64,000 bases of DNA, taken from assembly GCF_023073335.1 (NCBI RefSeq), contig NZ_JADPJG010000032.1:1-64000 (forward strand). The letters are read 5' to 3'. This DNA is from Bradyrhizobium sp. 21 (GTDB lineage: Bacteria; Pseudomonadota; Alphaproteobacteria; Rhizobiales; Xanthobacteraceae). Every line of letters begins with the position of its first letter. Position 1 is the stretch's first letter. Made by a program: the position numbers and the translations under genes. Below, one piece after another: positions 26,043-34,327 of the stretch. The notes under the pieces were generated by a model that was given only the letters and a program-made list of their open reading frames with translations, did no database searches and was not told where the DNA came from.

Positions 26043-27157
26043 CAGGCGCTCTCCTCTCGCGAGGCGATCACCGCAATTAGGCCGCCGCCGTCCGGACCCT
26101 GATGCTCGGCGCCGCCGGACACAAAGATCCGGCCATCGCCGATCACGCCGGCGACCAGGCCGGCAACCGCGCCGCGGACATGGCGCTGGGCGTTGATGTC
26201 GGTGTCGTCGAGCATGGTGTGCCGGTGGCCGCGAATCTTGCCGCGTCGGTCCGGCTCGCATTTGACCAGCACGGCCGCGATTCTCATGGCGTCGCCGGCA
26301 GAGACCTGCGGCCTCGCTTCGATGTCGAGATCGGCCAGCACATCGACGACGGCACCGATATCGAGCGCGTCGGCCATCTGGCGATGCGCGATGCGGAGCG
26401 GACCGGCCCAGCGCGCGCTGTTGCCGAGCACGACCACCTCGTTGCTCTCGACCTCGACGCCGGAAGAGATACTGGCGCGCGGCGACTGGATCGCGAAATC
26501 GGACAGCAGCGACCCATCATTGAATGCGGAAGGTGCGAGTTCGTGGAGCGCCACTGCCACCCCGAACGCGCCCGCCGCACGGGCAAACGCCATCGACTTG
26601 TTTGGATCGCTGGTGAGCGGCGTCTTGCCGGCCGCGATCGCCGCCGCGGCACGCGCGACCGTGACGCAGGGACATTTGACCTGCACGAAATGCACGTCGT
26701 CCAACCGTTCGATCCCGGCATTCGCTATCGCCGTGCGCACCGCATCGGCGACGCTCTCGACATGCGCGCGTCGGCCGACATTCTCGGCCGCTACAGGCTC
26801 GCTGAACGCGGTGCCGATCGCGAGCGAGGGTCCCGCGCTCGGGCCTTGCTTACCCTCGCCGGAACAGAAGACGCTGTAATGCGGACTCATGACCCCCTCG
26901 GTGCCGCCCGACAGCACGCAGGGAATTTCGCGGATCAACTGTTCCGCAGGCCTGTTCAGGTGCTTCGCCAGCAACGCCATCAGGCTCTGCGTGAAGTAGC
27001 CTCGGGTGAAATCATTGACGCCGCCATTGCCCTCGGTCTTGCCGATGATGGCCGCGATTTCAACCGCGTGGACCGTTCCGCCTGCGATCAGCCGATCGAG
27101 CTCGGAGAGATCGCCCGGATGCGCCATCGACAATCTGAAGACCTGCGCCGTTCTCAC
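26042..27157 (-). CDS. Ring-opening amidohydrolase, barbiturase/cyanuric acid hydrolase family
   Basis: 371-aa member of the rare three-fold-repeat family that opens cyclic amides: barbiturate to ureidomalonate, or cyanuric acid to carboxybiuret. All three Ser-Lys dyads are present: K40 (GKTEGNG) with S83 (VLSGGTEGV), K161 (VQVKCPC) with S231/S232 (ISSGVEVESNE), and K299 (VLVKCEPD) with S347 (FVSGGAEHQGPDGGG). These numbers nearly coincide with AtzD. The GTG start at 27157 overlaps the upstream CoxL stop (GTGA); the long frame to 27532 is overlap with coxL. Operon partners are a molybdenum hydroxylase and an amidase, matching uracil to barbiturate to ureidomalonate logic. Barbiturase and cyanuric acid hydrolase cannot be told apart here. 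Confidence 0.92.
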   Translation of the reverse strand: MRTAQVFRLSMAHPGDLSELDRLIAGGTVHAVEIAAIIGKTEGNGGVNDFTRGYFTQSLMALLAKHLNRPAEQLIREIPCVLSGGTEGVMSPHYSVFCSGEGKQGPSAGPSLAIGTAFSEPVAAENVGRRAHVESVADAVRTAIANAGIERLDDVHFVQVKCPCVTVARAAAAIAAGKTPLTSDPNKSMAFARAAGAFGVAVALHELAPSAFNDGSLLSDFAIQSPRASISSGVEVESNEVVVLGNSARWAGPLRIAHRQMADALDIGAVVDVLADLDIEARPQVSAGDAMRIAAVLVKCEPDRRGKIRGHRHTMLDDTDINAQRHVRGAVAGLVAGVIGDGRIFVSGGAEHQGPDGGGLIAVIASREESA

Positions 27158-29499
27158 CGGACCCTCGCCATGCGCGTCAATTCGAACAGCCGGCTGGGAC
27201 TGAGCGGAATCTCCAGCAGCTCGACCTCGTTGCGCTTGAGATCCAGCGCGTCCTCGATCGCTTGCGCGAACAACGGCCCGACCGGGATCGCTCCGGCTTC
27301 GCCGGCTCCCTTGATCCCCAGCGGATTGAGCGGCGACGGCGTCGTCGTATGGTCGAGCTCCATGCGCGGCACTTCCAGCGCGGTTGGCAGCAGGTAATCC
27401 GCCAGCGATGCGTTGAGGAGCTGGCCCTGCTCGTCGAAGGACAGCTTTTCGTAGAACGCGTTGCCGATGCCTTGGGCCACCCCGCCATGGATCTGACCGG
27501 CGAGGATCATCGGGTTGATCACCGTGCCGCAATCATGGACCACGACGTATTTGAGGATCTTCAGGTCAAAGGTCTGCGGATCGACCTCGATGATGGCGGC
27601 ATGGACCCCGTTGGCGGTCGCGCCCATCGGCGGCCCGAAATATTGCGTCGATTCAAGCCCTGGCTCGGTCCCCGGCGACACCGCGCCGCGCATCGGATTG
27701 GCGCGTTGAGCGAGGTCCCCGAGCCGGATGAATTTCTGCGAGATGCCCGTGATCGACACCTTGCCGTCGGCAAGCACCAGATCGTCTTCAGAGCATTCGA
27801 AGACATCGCTAGCAAGCTTGAGCGCCTTCTTGCGCACCGCGCGCGACGCTTCGCTGACGGCGGTGCCGGCCACCACCGCGCCGCGGCTCGCAAACGTGCC
27901 GGCGCCCCAAGAGAACTGGTCGGTATCGCCGGTGACGATATCGACATCGGTGACGTCGACCCCGAGCTCGTCGGCAACGATTTGCGCGAAACTGGTGAAA
28001 TGCCCCTGCCCCTGGGTGCCGATGCCGGTCGCGACGTTGACCTTTCCATTGGCCTGAATCTGGACCTTGGCACCTTCGTAAGGTCCGATGCCGGTGCCTT
28101 CGACGTAGCAGGCGACGGCGATTCCCACGCAACGGCCCTCAGCCCGCAGTCTCGGCTGCTCGTCTCGGATGAAGTGATCATAGCCGATCAGCTCCAGCGC
28201 CTTGTCGAGCACCGGCTCGTAATTGCCGCTATCATATTCGAGCGGCTGAAAGTCCTGAAAGATGATCTCGTTGCTGTAGGGGAACGCATCCGGCGGAATC
28301 AGATTGCGGCGGCGGATTTCCGCGGGATCGACCTTCAACGCGTGCGCGGCCAGGTCGAGCAGCCGCTCCATCACGAACACGCCGTGCTGCCGTCCGGCGC
28401 CGCGATAGGGGGTGACGATCGGCAGATTGGTGAACAGGGCCGTGAAGGTGCTGTCATAGTTCGGCACTACGTAGGGGCCGAGCAATGTGCACTGGCTGTT
28501 GATCGGAACCGTCAGCCCGTAAGGATCGTACGCGCCGGTATCGTGCATGAACACGTCCTTGATGCCGAGAATGCGCCCGTCCGCGGCAAGCGCGATCTCG
28601 GCGTCATGGATCTGGCCGCGCTCATGCGTGGTGGCGAAAAAATGCTCCAGCCGGTCCTCGATCCACTTCACCGGACGATTGAGCCGCATCGATATCCACG
28701 GCAGCACCACCTCTTCCGGATAGAACATCATGATCTTCGGCCCAAAGCCGCCGCCGACGAAGGGCGCGATCACGCGCACCTGGCGTTCGCCGAGGCCGAG
28801 CATGGCGGCAAGGCCGTTGCGCACGAACACCGGCGCCTGCGTGGTGTCCCAGATCGTCATGTGCTGGCCGCGCGCGTTCCATAGCGCCACCACGCCGCGC
28901 GTCTCGATCGGCGAGGAGATGCCATGCTCATAGAGAAAACGGCGCTTGAGGATCAGATGCGCGTTCGCCGCCGCGCGGCGGTAGTCGCCCTTGCTCTGGC
29001 GGACATGCGCCGCCATGTTGGAGCCGAGATCGTCGTGCACATGCGTCGCGGAGTTCAACGCGTCCTCGCAATCGACCACCGCGGGGAGGATCTCCAGATC
29101 GACCTCGATATCGTCGAGCGCGTCCTCGGCAATGTAGCGGCTATCAGCCACCACGACCGCGAGCGGCTCGCCGACGTGGCGGACCTTGTCCTTCGCCAGC
29201 GGCACCTGCGTCCGCGCGTTGAAGATGCTGCCTTCGATCGGCGGCGGCGGCACCAGGAGCGGGCCGGCCTTCCAGTACTCGCCGAGGTCGGCCGCGGTAT
29301 AGACGGCGGTCACGCCGGGGCGAGCCAGAGCCCTCGATACGTCGATCCGCCTGATCCGGGCGTGCGCGACCTGGCTGCGCAGGAAGGCTATGTGCAGCAT
29401 TCCCGGCAATTCGACGTCGTCAACGAACAGCGCCTGTCCGGTGAGGAGCTTGCGGTCCTCATTGCGCTTGACCGGGGCACCGAAGAAGCGGGTCGTCAT
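27154..29499 (-). CDS. Molybdenum hydroxylase large subunit (CoxL/XDH family), set 1
   Basis: 781-aa Mo-MCD-binding subunit that would hydroxylate a carbon next to ring nitrogen. It starts MTTRFFGAPVKRNEDRKLL at ATG 29499, overlapping the FeS gene as ATGA. The active-site loop reads PYRGAGR (364-370), the form-II type, not the AYRCSFR loop of true CO dehydrogenase. The catalytic Glu is in KGAGEAG (about E734), and FVGGGFG is the usual glycine loop. With CoxS and CoxM it forms a complete L-M-S enzyme. The next gene is the ring-opening amidohydrolase, so a pyrimidine/purine-like oxidation (uracil dehydrogenase type) is a reasonable guess. Confidence 0.93.
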   Translation of the reverse strand: MTTRFFGAPVKRNEDRKLLTGQALFVDDVELPGMLHIAFLRSQVAHARIRRIDVSRALARPGVTAVYTAADLGEYWKAGPLLVPPPPIEGSIFNARTQVPLAKDKVRHVGEPLAVVVADSRYIAEDALDDIEVDLEILPAVVDCEDALNSATHVHDDLGSNMAAHVRQSKGDYRRAAANAHLILKRRFLYEHGISSPIETRGVVALWNARGQHMTIWDTTQAPVFVRNGLAAMLGLGERQVRVIAPFVGGGFGPKIMMFYPEEVVLPWISMRLNRPVKWIEDRLEHFFATTHERGQIHDAEIALAADGRILGIKDVFMHDTGAYDPYGLTVPINSQCTLLGPYVVPNYDSTFTALFTNLPIVTPYRGAGRQHGVFVMERLLDLAAHALKVDPAEIRRRNLIPPDAFPYSNEIIFQDFQPLEYDSGNYEPVLDKALELIGYDHFIRDEQPRLRAEGRCVGIAVACYVEGTGIGPYEGAKVQIQANGKVNVATGIGTQGQGHFTSFAQIVADELGVDVTDVDIVTGDTDQFSWGAGTFASRGAVVAGTAVSEASRAVRKKALKLASDVFECSEDDLVLADGKVSITGISQKFIRLGDLAQRANPMRGAVSPGTEPGLESTQYFGPPMGATANGVHAAIIEVDPQTFDLKILKYVVVHDCGTVINPMILAGQIHGGVAQGIGNAFYEKLSFDEQGQLLNASLADYLLPTALEVPRMELDHTTTPSPLNPLGIKGAGEAGAIPVGPLFAQAIEDALDLKRNEVELLEIPLSPSRLFELTRMARVR

Positions 29500-29984
29500 G
29501 GCGCCGCCCGTATCGTCTGCGCCGCCGCCAGCATCGCGTCGACGACGTTCTGATAGCCGGTGCAGCGGCAGAGATTGCCGGACAGCGCCTCGCGCACCTC
29601 GTGCTCCGAAGGCTCGGAATTTTGCTTCAGGAAAGCCGTCATCGTCATCAGGATGCCCGGCGTGCAATAGCCGCATTGCAGGCCGTGATGGTCGTGCATG
29701 GCCTGCTGGACCGGATGCAGTTCGCCGTCGCGGCCCGCAAGCCCCTCCACCGTCGAGAGTTCATGGCCGTTGGCCTGGACCGCCAGCATCAGGCAGGAGC
29801 GGATCGGGGCGCCATCGAGCAGGATGGTGCAGGCGCCGCACACACCGTGCTCACAGCCGACATGGGTACCGGCGAGTTCCAGATCGTGACGCAGGAAATC
29901 GCTGAGCAGGATCCGCGACTCCACCGCACGACGATAGATCGTACCGTTGACGGAAAGCTCGATGTCGTGTCGCTCAACCTGCAT
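29496..29984 (-). CDS. Molybdenum hydroxylase [2Fe-2S] subunit (CoxS type), set 1
   Basis: 162-aa electron-transfer subunit. The plant-type ferredoxin cluster is C44, C49, C52 and C64 (GCEHGVCGACT); the second cluster is C104, C107, C139 and C141 (CGYCTPG, LCRCTGY). The start MQVERHDIELSVNG at 29984 is 11 bp inside the CoxM gene end. It shuttles electrons from the Mo centre to FAD in CoxM. No signal peptide is present, as expected for this cytoplasmic family. Confidence 0.95.
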   Translation of the reverse strand: MQVERHDIELSVNGTIYRRAVESRILLSDFLRHDLELAGTHVGCEHGVCGACTILLDGAPIRSCLMLAVQANGHELSTVEGLAGRDGELHPVQQAMHDHHGLQCGYCTPGILMTMTAFLKQNSEPSEHEVREALSGNLCRCTGYQNVVDAMLAAAQTIRAAP

Positions 29985-30852
29985 GGCCTGCCCGTGAATA
30001 CGCCGCGGTGATCGCGCGCTGGGCAAGCACTCCAGCGATATGCCGCTGATAATCGGGGCTAGCGTGCACATTGCCCGGCGGATCGATCATAGCCTGAACT
30101 TCGGATACGACAGTCTCGATCGCTTCACTGGCCCAGGGCTGCCCGATCAGAGACGCAGCGGCGGTGCTGGCATCGACAGCCGTTTCGCCGACACCGCACA
30201 GCGCGAGCCGCAGTTGCGAACAGCGTCCTTTTGCGTCGGTGGTTACGACGGCGGCGACACCCGCTAGCGCAAAGTCGCCACGTCGCCGTGCCACCTCCAT
30301 GAAACAGGTCCCCGTCCGAGCCCTTGGCGCCGGAAAGGCGATCTCGACCAACATTTCATCGCTCCGGATATCGGTCGTCAGCAGGCCCTGGAAGAATTCG
30401 GATGCAGCGACCTCGCGTCCACCCTTGGCCGACTTGATCCGCATGCGCGCCTGCATCGCGACCGCGACCGCCGGCAGTTCGGAAGCCGGATCGGCATGGG
30501 ACAGATTGCCGCCGATCGTTCCCCGATTACGGATCTGCGGATGGGCGATGTGAGGAAGGGCGTCGGCGAATAGCGGGCAGTCTGTCAAAAACCTGCTGTC
30601 GCTTTCGAGGGAACGATAGCGCGTCAGCGCGCCTACCCGGATCTCCGCGCCCTCCGAACGTTCGACACCCGCCAGTTCGCCGAGACCATTGATGTCGATC
30701 AACACGGAAGGCCGCGCCAATCGAAAATTCATCGCCGGTATCAGGCTCTGCCCGCCGGCGAGAAAGCGGGCTTCGTCGCCGTGTTCGGCCTTCAGGGCGA
30801 GGGCGTGGTCGAGAGACGAAGCTGCAATATATTTGAATGGGGCAGGCTTCAT
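29974..30852 (-). CDS. Molybdenum hydroxylase FAD subunit (CoxM type), set 1
   Basis: 292-aa FAD-binding subunit with the first FAD loop LAGGQSLIPAMNFRLARP and the second RNRGTIGGNLSHADPASELP. The start at 30852 (MKPAPFKYIAASS) matches the canonical CoxM N-terminus; the frame to 30897 adds an Arg-rich leader. It heads a seven-gene operon running to the amidase stop at 22916, with overlaps or gaps of 12 bp or less throughout. A promoter-like TTGACT-N17-GATACT lies about 55 bp upstream. Confidence 0.94.
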   Translation of the reverse strand: MKPAPFKYIAASSLDHALALKAEHGDEARFLAGGQSLIPAMNFRLARPSVLIDINGLGELAGVERSEGAEIRVGALTRYRSLESDSRFLTDCPLFADALPHIAHPQIRNRGTIGGNLSHADPASELPAVAVAMQARMRIKSAKGGREVAASEFFQGLLTTDIRSDEMLVEIAFPAPRARTGTCFMEVARRRGDFALAGVAAVVTTDAKGRCSQLRLALCGVGETAVDASTAAASLIGQPWASEAIETVVSEVQAMIDPPGNVHASPDYQRHIAGVLAQRAITAAYSRAGHAG

Positions 30853-30905
30853 CGATCTCGCTCGGAAACCGCGCCCGCTTCGGCCTGGCGCGTGCAACGT
30901 CGAAA

Positions 30906-30934
30906 AGTATCGGTCGTCAAACCGCGCAAGTCAA
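30906..30934 (-). promoter_or_regulatory. Candidate promoter of the set 1 hydroxylase/barbiturase operon
   Basis: On the minus strand TTGACT (30929-30934) stands 17 bp before GATACT (30906-30911), with the CoxM start at 30852. Two TTTGAC-like motifs occur close together, so the exact -35 is uncertain. Confidence 0.4.
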
Positions 30935-31051
30935 AACCCCGCGATCGAAAACGCGGCCGGAATGCATCGAAATCCGGCGATTGCTTGCTCATTCTGCTCT
31001 CGACCTGCATAAACATCGTGCAGACGCGATGTAGCGCCGACCGCGGCAGTG

Positions 31052-31261
31052 TCATCCGCGCTGCTCCTCCGAGGTGAGCGCGGTCAGGAATTTCGCGAGC
31101 GCCTGCCTTCCGGCTTCCTCGGCGGCTCTCTGCGACGAATACCCGTCGCCGCTCAACTTGACGCCCATCGGCGCCCTTCGGCGCCGGATTTCCCATCGCC
31201 ACGCGGAGCGGCAATCGTCGCTCATCGTCACGGCATAATAATCTCGCGAAAACGGGATCAT
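31052..31261 (-). CDS. Small conserved-type protein, 69 aa
   Basis: Short basic protein beginning MIPFSRDYYAVTMSDDCRSA, with WRWEIRRRRAPMGVKLSG in the middle and an alanine-rich helix (SQRAAEEAGRQALAKFL) at the end. I recall similar short proteins with a WRWEI...PMGVKL core and an AAEEAG..AL helix from Bradyrhizobium, where function is unknown. The longer frame to 31378 overlaps the cyclase gene, so ATG 31261 is chosen. It lies 26 bp after the cyclase stop on the same strand and may be the last gene of that operon. Confidence 0.65.
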   Translation of the reverse strand: MIPFSRDYYAVTMSDDCRSAWRWEIRRRRAPMGVKLSGDGYSSQRAAEEAGRQALAKFLTALTSEEQRG

Positions 31262-31287
31262 GACGTCATCGGCCAGGCCGCCTCGGG

Positions 31288-32136
31288 TCAGCGCCGCTGG
31301 AAGATCGCCTTGGCGACGTCGCCGACCGCCTCGACATCCTCGTCCATGCCGTCGAAGCAGACGATCCGGCACGGGCACGCTTCGAGGCCCTCATAGCGCC
31401 ACGGAAACGCGCCGATGATCGCCCGCTTGTTCAGCATCTTCTCGATATCGCCGCCAACATTCTCGGCGTGGATCAATCCCTCCTGGAAGGCATAGGAGTG
31501 GAACGGGAACATGTCCTCAGTCACCTCCCGACCCGATTTCTTGTGCACGTAGCTGTACTCGCCGAAGAACTCGTCGCAGCCCATGCCCACCTTGGCTTCG
31601 AAGCGTTTGGTCAGATCCGGGCGCATCAGACGGATCGAGGTGTTCATGGCGTGATCGCCGGAGCCGCAATCAATCCCGAACCACTTGATCTTCTTCTTCA
31701 GCATCCATTCCAGCAGTTCGATCTTGCCACCGGGATGCATGCAGAAATAGCGGACCAGGTCCTGCTCCTTTTGCCCCTCCCAATAGCGGTGCCAGCCGGT
31801 ATGCAAGATCAGGATGTCGCCTTCCCTTACCTCGACCGGCGCTGCCTCGATCATCTCAGGCGTGATGACCGCCCAATCGTCCATGTGGGCGGAGACGTCG
31901 ACCACCGCGCCCGGGCCGACCAGAAAATCCAGCGGATAGGACGCCATGTCGCCCATACCGTCAGTGCCATGCATCGCACCGTCGATGTGGGTCCCGACAT
32001 GAAGCGCCATGTCGATGCGCTGCGCGACGATCATCTTGGTTTGGAGATTCTGCGCATAATACATCTTGTTGCCGGCGTATCCGACCCAGCCGGGCGTGTG
32101 CACGTTCATCAGATGGGTCATGTCGACGATCTTCAA
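31288..32136 (-). CDS. Cyclase-family (kynurenine formamidase-like) metal hydrolase
   Basis: 282-aa member of the cyclase/KynB fold, which hydrolyses amides, lactams or formamides. The metal motif HVGTHIDGAMH supplies H46, H50, D52 and H56. Family relatives include kynurenine formamidase and isatin hydrolase, which opens a ring next to nitrogen. The start is TTG at 32136, supported by GGAAGGA 7 bp upstream and by LKIVDMTHLM resembling normal N-termini. It is preceded by CoxG and two cupin genes in one operon under a palindromic operator. It may open or deacylate an N-heterocycle product (inference). Confidence 0.9.
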   Translation of the reverse strand: MKIVDMTHLMNVHTPGWVGYAGNKMYYAQNLQTKMIVAQRIDMALHVGTHIDGAMHGTDGMGDMASYPLDFLVGPGAVVDVSAHMDDWAVITPEMIEAAPVEVREGDILILHTGWHRYWEGQKEQDLVRYFCMHPGGKIELLEWMLKKKIKWFGIDCGSGDHAMNTSIRLMRPDLTKRFEAKVGMGCDEFFGEYSYVHKKSGREVTEDMFPFHSYAFQEGLIHAENVGGDIEKMLNKRAIIGAFPWRYEGLEACPCRIVCFDGMDEDVEAVGDVAKAIFQRR

Positions 32137-32171
32137 CTTGGATTCCTTCCGTCAAATAGCGGCACGACCAC

Positions 32172-32756
32172 TCACGCGGTCCGGCGAAACAGGGATTTGA
32201 AGCGCCCGCGCAGCGCCAGCATCAGCAGCGCAACAGCGCCGATCGGCTTGGCTCCCGACGGAATGGACGGACTCGCCGCCACATCCGGCTCGCTTGCCAC
32301 CGTCGTCCCGCGCGCGCCGATCGCAGCCTCGGCATTGGTGACGAAGTTGGCGACCAACGCGTTGGCGATCTCGGTGATGAGCCCGGTGCGGCCGAATTGC
32401 GCGATCGTGCCGGACAGCTGAACGTCGGAATCGACGACGATCGCGGTGCCGGCTCCGCTTTCCTTCAGCGTGCAGGCCATCGACATCTTGCCGCGGCTAG
32501 CGCCTTTGCGGTCAACGCCCTTGCCTTCGAGCGCGACCGACTTGGTCGCCTCGTCATAGCGAACATCGGCCTCTCCTTCGAAACTCGCCTGGAACGGACC
32601 CACTTTGGCCGAGACCTTGCCGGCATGCCGAGCATCGTCTGTGGGACCGATATATTCGGCGCCCGGCACGCACATTGCGACGCGCGGAACGTCGCGAAAA
32701 AAGCTCCAGACCTCGTCGATCGGCCGCGCAATGACGAATTCCTGGTGCAACTTCAT
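32172..32756 (-). CDS. CoxG-like SRPBCC-domain protein
   Basis: 194-aa protein with an SRPBCC (START-like) domain over residues about 1-150: MKLHQEFVIARPIDEVWSFF and VAMCVPGAEYIG are CoxG hallmarks. The last 40 residues carry a hydrophobic stretch (IGAVALLMLALRG) followed by basic residues, a probable membrane-association tail. In Oligotropha CoxG helps anchor or mature CO dehydrogenase, so this copy may serve one of the three molybdenum hydroxylases nearby. It sits in a cupin/cyclase operon rather than beside coxMSL genes. The start ATG 32756 avoids an Arg-rich leader. Confidence 0.87.
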   Translation of the reverse strand: MKLHQEFVIARPIDEVWSFFRDVPRVAMCVPGAEYIGPTDDARHAGKVSAKVGPFQASFEGEADVRYDEATKSVALEGKGVDRKGASRGKMSMACTLKESGAGTAIVVDSDVQLSGTIAQFGRTGLITEIANALVANFVTNAEAAIGARGTTVASEPDVAASPSIPSGAKPIGAVALLMLALRGRFKSLFRRTA

Positions 32757-32778
32757 GGCTCGGTTCGCGGCTCCGCCT

Positions 32779-33183
32779 TCATTTCGCCTGCGGCGGCTTG
32801 GCATCCGCCGGCAGCGCGCCGGCCGCTTTCAACAGCGGAACGTCGGCCGGGGCCGGTCCGCCGACGCTGACGGTATTGGTGCCGCGATCGGCCTTGACCG
32901 CATGCTTGATGCCGACGGGGACATGGACGACACAGCCCGCGTGGAACGGCAGCGCGATGTCATTGGTGTAATCGTAGACGGTCCCCTCGCCTTCGAGGAT
33001 GAAGATCGTATCCTCCGACAGCGTGTGAACGTGGGGAACGTTGCCCTCGCCGGCCTCGAGGAGAACGTAGTTGAGGTTCGCGTCCCAGGCGTCGACGCCG
33101 GGCCAGATCACGAAGCGCGCGTCCTTTGAGATCAGCGGCAGCCGCAGGGTGGGATGATCGCGGTGGAACAGACGAATGGCCAT
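32779..33183 (-). CDS. Cupin-domain protein
   Basis: 134-aa single-domain cupin. The two conserved cupin motifs are visible: GNVPHVHTLSEDTIFILEGEG with metal-type His residues, and PFHAGCVVHVPVGIKHAV. Cupins of this size may be small dioxygenases, isomerases or ligand sensors; no further call is possible. It is the second gene of the operon starting at 33591, 6 bp after the first cupin, so two cupins are made together. The C-terminal DAKPPQAK tail is low complexity. Confidence 0.85.
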   Translation of the reverse strand: MAIRLFHRDHPTLRLPLISKDARFVIWPGVDAWDANLNYVLLEAGEGNVPHVHTLSEDTIFILEGEGTVYDYTNDIALPFHAGCVVHVPVGIKHAVKADRGTNTVSVGGPAPADVPLLKAAGALPADAKPPQAK

Positions 33184-33189
33184 TGCGCG

Positions 33190-33591
33190 TCAGCCCTCGC
33201 CCGAGGTCATGTTGGCGTAAAGGCTCGGATCCGGTGGACAGGGCCCGCCGAGCACCTTGATGCCGGTCGCGCCTGCTTCGATCCGATAGAGGTCGCCGGC
33301 ATCGATATGCACCATGTGCCCCTCGGCGAGATCGATGCGTGACCCCGCCGCTGCATCGACAATGGCGCCGGCACCCTCGATCACGTAGTAGACGCAGTTC
33401 GACACGTGGCGCAGGCTGATGGTGCGGGCATTTTCCTTGAGTGTGACAAGCTGGAAGCTGCGGAACGTGGCGCCATTGTGCGGTGACAGCACAACCTTCG
33501 CGTTGCCCTCGCCCTCAACGATCGGTATTTCTGGACAACCAACCGCGCTGTCGATGACACGCACACGGGGAATCGGGAGATCGGGCATCAT
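33190..33591 (-). CDS. Cupin-domain protein (first gene of cyclase operon)
   Basis: 133-aa cupin with weak first-motif His content (FRSFQLVTLKENARTISLRH) and a second motif reading LAEGHMVHIDAGDLYRIEA. Metal binding is therefore less certain than in its neighbour. The start is ATG 33591 or the adjacent ATG 33588 (MM doublet); the open frame to 34275 runs antisense through the XRE regulator and is rejected. The gene is divergent from the XRE-cupin regulator, with a 22-bp palindrome between them. Confidence 0.8.
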   Translation of the reverse strand: MMPDLPIPRVRVIDSAVGCPEIPIVEGEGNAKVVLSPHNGATFRSFQLVTLKENARTISLRHVSNCVYYVIEGAGAIVDAAAGSRIDLAEGHMVHIDAGDLYRIEAGATGIKVLGGPCPPDPSLYANMTSGEG

Positions 33592-33615
33592 TGCCTTTTT
33601 GAATATTACTAAATT

Positions 33616-33637
33616 ATTTTTGACTATAGTCAAAAAT
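33616..33637. promoter_or_regulatory. 22-bp perfect palindrome, likely XRE-cupin operator
   Basis: Arms ATTTTTGACTA and TAGTCAAAAAT are exact reverse complements with no spacer, 24 bp upstream of the cupin start and 62 bp upstream of the XRE start. A -35-like TTGACT lies inside it in both directions, so a bound regulator would block both divergent promoters. The local A+T richness stands out in this GC-rich window. Confidence 0.7.
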
Positions 33638-33699
33638 TTGAAGTTGCGCAATATCGCGATGCGCACGACAAGAGCGAAACGACGCCGGGAGCGGTAGGC

Positions 33700-34323
33700 A
33701 TGAGCGAATCCGAGACTGACTTGAAAATCGACAATGCCGCCGCCCTGTCGGGTGAGCTCGCCGAAACCACCGCCAATACCCTGGCCGCGATCGGAGTCCG
33801 GATCCGGGAGCTGCGGCAAGTGCGCGGTCTGACGCTGCAGGAACTCGCCGACGTCTCCGGCGTCTCGACCTCGATGCTCAGCCTCGTCGAACGCGGTCGC
33901 GCTTCGCCGTCGATAGGCTCGCTGATCGTGATCGCGAGCGCGCTCGGGGTTGCGATGTCGGACCTGCTCGTCAACGGTGCCGAGGGCGAGGAGAAAATCG
34001 TGGTGCGCGCCTCGGAGGCGCGCACGGTCGAGACTGCGCAGCATGTCGTGCGTCGGCTGATGCGCGAAGACCGTTCCCGCGGCGTCTCGGTCGCCGTCAA
34101 CGAATACGCCCCACACACGGGAAGCGCCGAGCATCCCATTACCCACGACGGCTTCGAGTATGGCTTTGTGCTCCAGGGCGAACTGACCGTCGAAGTCGAC
34201 GGGACCAAGCACGTGCTGCGCCAGGGCGATCTCATCGCCTACAGCTCCCGCCGCAAGCACAAGATCTGGAACCACGGCAAGACCAAGGTTCGCACGCTGT
34301 GGTTCAACCTCGACCGTGAATGA
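33700..34323 (+). CDS. XRE-family regulator with C-terminal cupin
   Basis: 207-aa ligand-sensing repressor-type protein. Residues about 28-90 are the Cro/C1 helix-turn-helix (IRELRQVRGLTLQELADVSG, VSTSMLSLVERGRASPS). Residues about 125-200 are a cupin sensor (HDGFEYGFVLQGELTVEVDG, LRQGDLIAYSSRRKHKIWN). This class often controls amino-acid, polyamine or aromatic catabolism. It is divergent from the cupin/CoxG/cyclase operon across the 22-bp palindrome and convergent with the second hydroxylase set, ending 4 bp from its last stop. Confidence 0.93.
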   Translation: MSESETDLKIDNAAALSGELAETTANTLAAIGVRIRELRQVRGLTLQELADVSGVSTSMLSLVERGRASPSIGSLIVIASALGVAMSDLLVNGAEGEEKIVVRASEARTVETAQHVVRRLMREDRSRGVSVAVNEYAPHTGSAEHPITHDGFEYGFVLQGELTVEVDGTKHVLRQGDLIAYSSRRKHKIWNHGKTKVRTLWFNLDRE

Positions 34324-34327
34324 GATG

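Noticed and set aside
24261..26102. 613-aa open frame on the plus strand
   Set aside because: Antisense to the VOC and flavin monooxygenase genes, which have clear motifs; Arg/Pro/Gly-rich composition typical of high-GC shadow frames.
31013..31032. ACATCG/CGATGT inverted repeat upstream of the small gene
   Set aside because: Arms of only 6 bp with an 8-bp spacer and no positional support as an operator.
33592..34275. N-terminal extension of the first cupin gene
   Set aside because: The frame runs antisense through the XRE-cupin regulator and the palindrome; shadow.
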